From assembly GCA_019634595.1 (NCBI GenBank), contig JAHCBC010000006.1:62001-126000 (forward strand): a stretch of DNA of 64,000 bases, given 5' to 3'. The translations under genes were made by a program, and so were the position numbers. Shown in pieces: positions 58,104 to 64,000 of this stretch; positions within the stretch are counted from its first letter, which is position 1, and every line of letters begins with the position of its first letter. The notes under the pieces are model-generated. The model was not told where the DNA came from. It saw nothing but the letters and a program-made list of their open reading frames with translations, and made no database searches. Origin of the DNA: Akkermansiaceae bacterium (GTDB taxonomy: Bacteria > Verrucomicrobiota > Verrucomicrobiia > Verrucomicrobiales > Akkermansiaceae).

Positions 58104-58209
58104 GCGGGGAGGGTTACGGGATCACGGCACCATGAGCGAGGGAAAATTGGCTCGCAAGATCAATGGGACCCGTTGAATCTAACCGTCGTGGCCCGGAGGG
58201 GCGTCATTT

Positions 58210-59826
58210 ATGGAACCCGACAGAATACAGAATTTCAATGACCGGCTGAACCAATGGATCGCCGGCCAGGGGTTCTGGTTCCAGTTGAAGTATTCCATGT
58301 CCGGGAAGAAGGGGCTGACGGGGGCGGGGGGATATCATTTCCTCCGGCTGGCGTTCCGCTCGCTGGTGTTTCTGGTGGTGCTGGGGTTGGTTGCCGGGAT
58401 CTATCTCATCCGTCTGCCGAATACGGAGAGGTTCGCGGAGAAGATGGAAGCCTCGATGAAGGAGGCACTGAGAGGGAAGGATGTGATGCTGGAAAGCTTT
58501 TCCAGGGACCAGGGCAGGATGAGCATCGCGCGGCTCGCGGTGATCGGAGGAGAGAATGTCTTTTTCACGGATTTCGAGGCGAAGAACCTCACCTGCCGCA
58601 TGGGGCTGCTGGACAGCGTGGCATCCCCGTGGCGGATGGACGGGATGTCGATGTCCGATCTGGTGATCAACATCCGTGCCGGCGCGGGGGACGCAGCCAC
58701 GGCGGAGATGCTGGGGGATACGTTGTTCAGCCCCATCCCTGGGGTGGCGCTGGATTCGATCGACTGTGAGAACACGACCGTGACCTGGGGGTTCACGGCG
58801 TTGTCAAAGGGCAGGATCGAAGGCAGCCAGATGAAGGTGCGCCGCAGGAATGACGGTTGGTGGCTCCAGTTCAAGGGCGGGACATTTTCCCAGAACTGGC
58901 TGAAGGGGCTGGAGATCGAGGAACTGGCCGTGGTCTGCAGGCGGGATGGCGTCACGGTGGAAAAGGGACTGCTGCGGAAAGGGTCCGGCACCGTGGATGT
59001 TTCCGGACTGACCATCCGCGGAGCGGAGCGGCCGGATGTGAACGGGATCGCCAAGCTGAGGAACATGCCGCTGGACGGGATGTTGCCGGAGTCCGCCGAA
59101 TACCTGCTGGAGGGGGTGGTCTCAGGGGCGTTGCGGCTTTCCGGTTCGACCAATTCCCAGGAGGGGATCGCGATGACCGGACGGATCGAGCTGGGTGAGG
59201 AGGATTGGGTGGTGTTGCGCGAGCGGATCCCCCTCCTGCGGGCATTGCGGATGGTGGACTCTTTCAACAACTACCGCCGGGTGCGTTTCCTGGCGGGGTC
59301 CTTTGATCTGAAAAGCGGGGGCGGGCGTCTCCAGTTGGATGAGATCGACCTGGTTTCGGGGGATCTGATGACGTTGAAAGGAGGATTGGTCGTGCGCCCG
59401 CCGACGAAGGAGGAGAAGGAGAAATCGGTGGAACATCCCGCGCCCGGATCCCCGTTGTCGGTGGAGGCCGGTGGGATCAAGGCGGGCGGAGAGGATGGAT
59501 TCTCCCTCCGTCGCGCCGCGGAACTGAGCCGCAGGAAGACGGCGGGCGGTGGCCAGGACGGACTCTGGCAGCGTTATGAGGCGACGGTGGAGGAGCGTGC
59601 CTTCCAGTCGGAAATGGCCGCGAAGCTCGCGGAAACCCTGCGCTACGAGGGCGGGGTGGAGATCACCTTGCGTCCGGACGCCTTCGACCAGGCTCCGTCG
59701 CTCAAGGCGGCCCATCCGGTGGATGAGGGAACCGGCCGGATCTCGCTGCAGGTGCCCATTTCCGGGACGCTGGATCTGGTGACCTTCGCACAGGCGGAGG
59801 AAATCTACTCGAAAGGGAAGCGTTAG
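58210..59826 (+). CDS. AsmA-like single-pass membrane protein
   Basis: A 538-residue protein. The N-terminal ~45 residues are cytoplasmic, one membrane helix follows (SLVFLVVLGLVAGIYLI, ~residues 52-70), and the rest is a long beta-rich periplasmic region. Repeated strands such as VIGGENVFFTDFEAKNLTCRM and LRLSGSTNSQEGIAMTGRIEL suggest an AsmA/TamB-like fold, the type that moves or regulates lipids at the outer membrane. Residues ~395-450 form a charged, poorly ordered insertion. It is divergent from scpA. Family assignment is tentative. Confidence 0.7.
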   Translation: MEPDRIQNFNDRLNQWIAGQGFWFQLKYSMSGKKGLTGAGGYHFLRLAFRSLVFLVVLGLVAGIYLIRLPNTERFAEKMEASMKEALRGKDVMLESFSRDQGRMSIARLAVIGGENVFFTDFEAKNLTCRMGLLDSVASPWRMDGMSMSDLVINIRAGAGDAATAEMLGDTLFSPIPGVALDSIDCENTTVTWGFTALSKGRIEGSQMKVRRRNDGWWLQFKGGTFSQNWLKGLEIEELAVVCRRDGVTVEKGLLRKGSGTVDVSGLTIRGAERPDVNGIAKLRNMPLDGMLPESAEYLLEGVVSGALRLSGSTNSQEGIAMTGRIELGEEDWVVLRERIPLLRALRMVDSFNNYRRVRFLAGSFDLKSGGGRLQLDEIDLVSGDLMTLKGGLVVRPPTKEEKEKSVEHPAPGSPLSVEAGGIKAGGEDGFSLRRAAELSRRKTAGGGQDGLWQRYEATVEERAFQSEMAAKLAETLRYEGGVEITLRPDAFDQAPSLKAAHPVDEGTGRISLQVPISGTLDLVTFAQAEEIYSKGKR

Positions 59827-59829
59827 CCC

Positions 59830-59900
59830 GAAAGGGAAAGTTGAGGGCCGAAAGTTGAGGCGCAAGCTGCTCCAACCATCAACTCTCAACTTCCCTTCAA
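59830..59900 (-). repeat. Dispersed intergenic repeat, copy 2
   Basis: On the minus strand it reads AAGTTGAGAGTTGATGGTTG, then GGAGCAGC-TTGCGC and a second CAACTTTC block, matching the repeat at 50641-50722. Here it lies between the convergent AsmA-like and metF genes. Confidence 0.6.
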
Positions 59901-59903
59901 GCG

Positions 59904-60815
59904 TCAGCCCGCCGTCGCCGCGGTGAGGCCGAGGTTGGCGTAGATCTCGCGCGTGGCGTGGCTCTTGTTGAGCGTGTAGAAGTGGATGCCCTCCACGCCC
60001 TGGTCCAGCAGGTGGGCGCACTGTTGGGCGGCGTAGTGGATGCCCACCCGCTCGACGGACTGGGGGTTTCCACCGGCGCGGTCCAGCGCGCGCAGCAGCT
60101 TCGCGGGGTAGCGTGCGCCGGCGGCCAGTTCCGCCATCCGCTTCATGCCCTGCAGGGAGCTGATGGGCATGATGCCGGCGATGATGGGAATCCCGATGCC
60201 GGTGAAGCGGCAGCGGTCGCGGAAGTCCAGGAAGTCGTGGTTGTCGAAAAAAAGCTGGGTGCAGATGTAGTCCGCCCCCGCGTCCACCTTCGCCTTCAGG
60301 TGGTCCAGTTCATCGACACGGTTCGGCGTGGAGGGATGGCCTTCCGGGAAACCGGCGACGCCGATGCCGAAGCCGCGCGGGTCCGGGTGGATGCCCTTTT
60401 CGTTGAAACGCTTGATGAAGGCGACGAGGTCGGAGGCATGGCGGAAATCCCCCTCCGACCAGTCGTAGTCCGGGCGGTCGCGCGGCGGATCACCGCGCAG
60501 GGCGAGGATGTTGGAGACTCCGGCGGCGGCGTAGCGGGTGAGGATGGCCTCCACCTCGGCCTCGGAGTGGCCGACGCAGGTCAGGTGCGGGATGGGCGGG
60601 ATGGAGGTGGTCCGCTTGATGCGGACGACGAGGTCATGCGTCATTTCCCGGGTGGTGCCGCCCGCGCCGTAGGTCACCGAGACGAAGGAGGGGTTGAGCG
60701 GTTCCAGCTCCCGGATGGTCTGGTAGAGTTCCTCCCAGGCCGCCGTGGTCCGTGGAGGGAAGAACTCGAAGGACAGGGATGGCTTGGAATCGGCGAGGAT
60801 GTCCCGGATGTGCAT
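59904..60815 (-). CDS. metF: 5,10-methylenetetrahydrofolate reductase
   Basis: A 303-residue TIM-barrel flavoprotein that makes 5-methyl-THF for methionine synthesis. Signatures are SLSFEFFPPRTTAAW (with catalytic Glu), FVSVTYGAGG, HLTCVGHSEAEVEAIL, NILALRGDPP and YICTQLFFDN. The ATG at 60815 gives the usual MHIRDILADSKPSLSFEFFPP start. Only about 100 bp separate it from the divergent EF-hand gene, too short for a SAM riboswitch, and none is seen. Confidence 0.95.
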   Translation of the reverse strand: MHIRDILADSKPSLSFEFFPPRTTAAWEELYQTIRELEPLNPSFVSVTYGAGGTTREMTHDLVVRIKRTTSIPPIPHLTCVGHSEAEVEAILTRYAAAGVSNILALRGDPPRDRPDYDWSEGDFRHASDLVAFIKRFNEKGIHPDPRGFGIGVAGFPEGHPSTPNRVDELDHLKAKVDAGADYICTQLFFDNHDFLDFRDRCRFTGIGIPIIAGIMPISSLQGMKRMAELAAGARYPAKLLRALDRAGGNPQSVERVGIHYAAQQCAHLLDQGVEGIHFYTLNKSHATREIYANLGLTAATAG

Positions 60816-60917
60816 GATCGTCGGTGATGGGCGGAAAATTCACGGGGCGCGAAACTTTACGGCCCGCGCGGAGTTTTTCATGTATCCCGTTGTTTGCACA
60901 GTGGCAACAGAAGCCCG

Positions 60918-61757
60918 ATGAAATTTATGAAACCGATATCCTTTCCGATGGTGCTGGCAGGTCTGGTGATCCCCGCCGCGATGGCGGGCGCGCAGCCGGA
61001 AGATGGCGGGGAGCGCCGTCTCCCGGCGCGGCCCGGCATGGAGGAAGGAAAGGAAGGCCGGGGCGGGCGCGAGCGCCATTTCGGCAGGGGCTGGAGGGAG
61101 GCGGACGCCGACAACAGCGGAACGCTGACGCGCGCGGAATTCAACAACCTCCCCCGCATCCAGAAGCTTCCTGAGGAGAAGCGTGATAAGATTTTCAGCC
61201 GGTTCGACAAGGACCAGGACGGCATCCTCAGCGCGGAGGAACTGAAGGTGATGATGCAGCGGCCGCCGTCCGAAGGGGCGCGTGCCGCGATGATGAAATT
61301 CCGCGAGCTTGATACCGACAAGAGCGGCGGTGTGAGCCTCGCGGAACTGAAGGCGGGTGAACTTTTCAAGAAACTGCCGGTGGAGAAACAGGAAGCCCTG
61401 TTCGCCAGGTTGGATACCGACGGGGACGGGGAGATCACCATCAAGGACAAGCCCCCGGGCCCGCCGCGCGATGGTCCTGGTCGTCCGGACAAGGAAGGCA
61501 GGCCGGGCCGGGATGGAGAGGGCGGACCGAGCCGCGAGGGTGGCCCGGATCGCCCTCCACGGGATCCCAGGCGGATGCTCAAGGATCTCGACGAGAACAA
61601 GGACGGTGCGGTCAGTTTCGAGGAATTCAGGAAAGCGCCGCCCGTCCGGGATCTGGGCGAGGATGAGCAGGAGGACCGCTTCGAGGCACTGGACAAAAAC
61701 GGCGACAAGAAGCTCGATGAAGCGGACTTCCCGCCTCCGGCACCGGAAGCGCAGTGA
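60918..61757 (+). CDS. Secreted EF-hand protein
   Basis: A 279-residue exported calcium-binding protein. The start at 60918 leads into the signal peptide MKFMKPISFPMVLAGLVIPAAMAGAQ. Six EF-hand loops are visible: DADNSGTLTRAEF, DKDQDGILSAEEL, DTDKSGGVSLAEL, DTDGDGEITIKD, DENKDGAVSFEEF and DKNGDKKLDEADF. A Gly/Pro/Arg/Asp-rich linker separates the first four from the last two. Similar EF-hand proteins are abundant in Verrucomicrobia and Planctomycetes; the target is unknown. Confidence 0.9.
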   Translation: MKFMKPISFPMVLAGLVIPAAMAGAQPEDGGERRLPARPGMEEGKEGRGGRERHFGRGWREADADNSGTLTRAEFNNLPRIQKLPEEKRDKIFSRFDKDQDGILSAEELKVMMQRPPSEGARAAMMKFRELDTDKSGGVSLAELKAGELFKKLPVEKQEALFARLDTDGDGEITIKDKPPGPPRDGPGRPDKEGRPGRDGEGGPSREGGPDRPPRDPRRMLKDLDENKDGAVSFEEFRKAPPVRDLGEDEQEDRFEALDKNGDKKLDEADFPPPAPEAQ

Positions 61758-61799
61758 GGTGGACAGGCGGCCTCCGTGGTTGCGCGGCCCGGACGTGAA

Positions 61800-61886
61800 C
61801 TGGGACCGCGGAATTCATTCCGCTTGGCTTCGCTTGATGACTGGAGCGCTGGATTCTCCGGGGCGGAATGAATTCCGCGGTCCCAG
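61800..61886. repeat. Perfect 24-bp palindromic element
   Basis: CTGGGACCGCGGAATTCATT+CCGC (61800-61823) pairs perfectly with 61863-61886, enclosing 39 bp. Each arm also contains its own GCGGAAT-TC-ATTCCGC hairpin. It lies between the EF-hand gene and the secDF terminator. Confidence 0.75.
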
Positions 61887-61910
61887 TCAGGCGATGATCC
61901 CGAGCGGTCC

Positions 61911-61945
61911 AAAAAAGAACCGCACCTTCCCGGAGGAAGGTGCGG
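61911..61945 (-). terminator. Rho-independent terminator of secDF
   Basis: On the minus strand CCGCACCTTCC-TCCG-GGAAGGTGCGG is followed by TTCTTTTTT, 25 bp after the secDF stop. Confidence 0.9.
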
Positions 61946-61969
61946 TGGATGGAATGACCTGTGGCCGCC

Positions 61970-64000
61970 TCAGTTGGCTGGCTCCGGAAGGGCTTCGGTT
62001 TTCTTTTCCTTCACCACGTAGCTGCGGAGGTTGCCGCCCTTGCGGTTGCCCCACCACAGCACGATGGGCGTGGCGATGTAGACCGAGGAGATGGTGCCGA
62101 TGATGAGGCCGACCAGGATGGTGAGGGCGAAGCCCTCCAGGGCCGGGCCGCCGCGGAAGTAGATGATGACCAGCGTGATGATCGTCGTTCCGGCGGTGAG
62201 GATCGTCCGGGCCAGTGTGGCGTTGATCGCCTCGTTCATAATGGACTCGATGGAGCCGGTCTCATAGCGCAGGCGCTCGCGGATCCGGTCGTAGATGACG
62301 ATGGTGTCGTTGAGGGAGTATCCGGCGACGGTGAGGATGGCGCCCACGTGGAGCAGCGACAGTTCCGAGCCGAACAGGACGATGATGCCGATGGTGAGGA
62401 CCACGTCATGGACGGTGGAGAGGAAGCCGCCGATGGCGAACGCGAACTCGAAGCGGAAGGCGATGTAGAGGAAGATGCCGACAAGGCCGAGGCACAGTGC
62501 GATGAGCGACTCCGTGATGTAGGTGCTGCCCGCGGAGGCGGAGACTTCCTGGGCGCTTTCGGCGACCTTGAACTCGCCGGGCGTGCCGTCCTGGTTCGCG
62601 GGCAGGCGCTCGCCCAGCACGGGGATGGATTCGCGCAGCTTCGCGGAGATGTTCGCGGCGTCCTCCGTGGCGCAACGCACGCTGAGGAGAACGCCGGTGG
62701 CGGCGCTGCTTTCCTCGGTCGCGTTCACTTCCTTGGAGAGGGTGAGGCCTTCGAGGGCCTTGTTCACCTCGTCGATGGGGATGAACTGCTCCTGCTCAAG
62801 CTGGAACTGGATGACCGTGCCGCCGGTGAAGTCGATGCCCAGGGCGTCGTTCCGCTTGATGTAGAAGTTCGTCGCGCAGACCACGATGATCACCGCGGAG
62901 ATGACGAAGGCGATCTTCCGCTTGCCGAGGAAGTCGATCTTCGTCGGCGGGATGAGGCTCATGAAGGAGAGCTTCTTCAGGACGCCCAGGTCGATGGACC
63001 AGCGGAACAGCACGCGGGTCACCAGGATGGCGGAGAACAGGGATGCCAGGAGGCCGATGGTGAGGGTGACGGCGAAGCCCTTGATGGTGCCGCTGGCCAG
63101 CCAGAAGAGGATGACCGCGGTGATGAGGGAGGTGAAGTTCGAGTCGAAGATGGCGGTGAACGCCTTGTCGTAGGCGCTGCCGATGGCGGATTTCAGCGTC
63201 TTGCCGGCGGCCATTTCCTCGCGCAGGCGCTCGTAGATCAGCACGTTCGCATCAACGGCCATACCGATGGTGAGGATCATCCCCGCGATGCCCGGGAGGG
63301 AGAACGGGAAGCCGAACATGGCCATGATCCCGAAGAGGATGACACCGTTGACCAGCAGTCCGAAGACGGCGACCAGGCCGGCCGCACGGTAGTAGAGCAG
63401 CACGAAGAGGAACGTGATGGCGAGGCCGACGACACCGGCCCAGATGGCCTGGGTGATGATGGCGGAACCATAGGCGGCGGAAACCTTGTTCTGGGTTTCG
63501 ACCACCAGCGGGTTCTCCAGCGGATTCATCAGGGCGTCGGAGAGCGCCTTCGGCTCGCCGGGATCATGGAGGCCGCTGATGACGAAGTCCTTGCTCAGGA
63601 TGGCCTGGACGACAGGCGCGTTCAGGACTTTTCCGTCCAGCACCACGGCGATGCGGTCGGCGCCGAGGCGCATGTTCCTGGTGAGGTTGAACATCTTGTC
63701 CGCTCCCTCCGAGCTGAGGGTGACGGCGACGGCGTCATTCTGCTGCGGGGAAGGATAGGCCTGGACGATGTCCGATCCACCGAGGGCGGTGCGGCGATTG
63801 AGCAGGATGGGCTGCTCATACTCCTGTCCTTCCTCCGTCTTGTTTTTCACCATGTAGGCGCGGTAGCCGGGGACGATCTCCAGACCCTCGTGGGCGCGCT
63901 GGGCGAGGGTCTTGCCCTCGATGACCTCGTCACTCCGCGGGCTGACCTCGCGCAGTTCCAGCTTGGCGACCTTTTCGATCGCCTCGCGGATTTCGGCGGA
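61970..64000 (-). CDS. secDF: SecD-SecF fusion protein export subunit, N-terminus beyond window
   Basis: Over 676 residues are visible; the frame stays open to the right edge, so an internal Met at 63853 is not the start. SecD part: the periplasmic end of P1 (DAVAVTLSSEGADKMFNLT, GADRIAVVLDGKVLNAPVVQ) and the SecD helices (FGFPFSLPGIAGMILTIGMAVDANVLIYERLREE). It then passes into SecF with DALGIDFTGGTVIQFQL and AGYSLNDTIVIYDRIRERL, the conserved SecF helix 4-5 motif. SecDF uses the proton gradient to pull preproteins through SecYEG. The fused form occurs in several phyla including Verrucomicrobiota. A terminator lies just past the stop. Confidence 0.95.
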   Translation of the reverse strand, partial: SAEIREAIEKVAKLELREVSPRSDEVIEGKTLAQRAHEGLEIVPGYRAYMVKNKTEEGQEYEQPILLNRRTALGGSDIVQAYPSPQQNDAVAVTLSSEGADKMFNLTRNMRLGADRIAVVLDGKVLNAPVVQAILSKDFVISGLHDPGEPKALSDALMNPLENPLVVETQNKVSAAYGSAIITQAIWAGVVGLAITFLFVLLYYRAAGLVAVFGLLVNGVILFGIMAMFGFPFSLPGIAGMILTIGMAVDANVLIYERLREEMAAGKTLKSAIGSAYDKAFTAIFDSNFTSLITAVILFWLASGTIKGFAVTLTIGLLASLFSAILVTRVLFRWSIDLGVLKKLSFMSLIPPTKIDFLGKRKIAFVISAVIIVVCATNFYIKRNDALGIDFTGGTVIQFQLEQEQFIPIDEVNKALEGLTLSKEVNATEESSAATGVLLSVRCATEDAANISAKLRESIPVLGERLPANQDGTPGEFKVAESAQEVSASAGSTYITESLIALCLGLVGIFLYIAFRFEFAFAIGGFLSTVHDVVLTIGIIVLFGSELSLLHVGAILTVAGYSLNDTIVIYDRIRERLRYETGSIESIMNEAINATLARTILTAGTTIITLVIIYFRGGPALEGFALTILVGLIIGTISSVYIATPIVLWWGNRKGGNLRSYVVKEKKTEALPEPAN

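Noticed and set aside
60816..60917. SAM riboswitch or T-box upstream of metF
   Set aside because: Only ~100 bp lie between metF and the divergent gene, and no riboswitch core is visible.

Overview
The window looks like a high-GC member of Verrucomicrobiota, most likely a Luteolibacter/Haloferula-type Verrucomicrobiales. Supporting signs are two PEP-CTERM proteins, a PEP-CTERM protein with autotransporter-type strand repeats, an FGE-type sulfatase, many secreted carbohydrate-active proteins, a SecD-SecF fusion, and a LexA box of the form TGTTC-N4-GAACA. This placement rests on gene content and not on a marker gene tree.

Positions 1-8500 are the right end of an integrated island. A four-gene, translationally coupled operon on the minus strand (6464 down to the left edge) encodes an unrecognised cysteine-cluster protein, a second unrecognised protein, a NERD-nuclease/SF1-helicase fusion, and a large helicase with the Walker A context typical of DISARM DrmA, cut by the window edge. 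A tyrosine recombinase (6967-8355) follows. The 3' part of a tRNA-Leu (8441-8496) is then followed by a strong terminator (8519-8542), as expected for the distal attachment site of an element inserted in a tRNA gene. A frameshifted, truncated IS630-type transposase (8696-9291) lies just outside.

Positions 9467-14760 hold two PEP-CTERM proteins flanking a NarL-type sensor kinase/response regulator pair, then a short graveyard of gene fragments (an integrase-like start fused to a DUF262 piece).

Positions 14762-41319 form a large glycan-utilisation region: clan GH-A glycoside hydrolase, sulfatase, LacI regulator, two sialidase-fold proteins, a beta-strand-repeat PEP-CTERM protein, a beta-helix protein, FAD oxidoreductase, sodium/solute symporter, acetyl-xylan-esterase-like hydrolase, fucose/arabinose-isomerase-like protein, MFS transporter, FG-GAP protein, GntR regulator, DapA-family aldolase and a ribulokinase-like FGGY kinase. 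Three copies of TACAGAAAAAG, one beside lacI itself and two upstream of other genes, suggest a local LacI regulon. The enzymes together suggest desulfation, hydrolysis, import, isomerisation or aldol cleavage, and phosphorylation of a substituted sugar. The actual substrate cannot be read from sequence.

Positions 41357-47058 contain an ECF sigma factor and its downstream operon (putative anti-sigma factor, secreted protein, DUF1573 protein, rhodanese), preceded by two paralogous exported proteins. An identical 33-bp sequence lies upstream of both the sigma gene and the paralogue pair and is probably the promoter read by this sigma factor.

Positions 47033-64000 are mostly housekeeping: lexA with its box, a nucleoside-transporter-like MFS protein, pdxA, infA, scpA, metF, secDF (cut at the right edge), TPR, AsmA-like and EF-hand proteins. 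A membrane-bound SLOG-SLATT-like protein (53521-55092) stands out as a candidate nucleotide-sensing effector. Several palindromic intergenic repeats are scattered through the right half.
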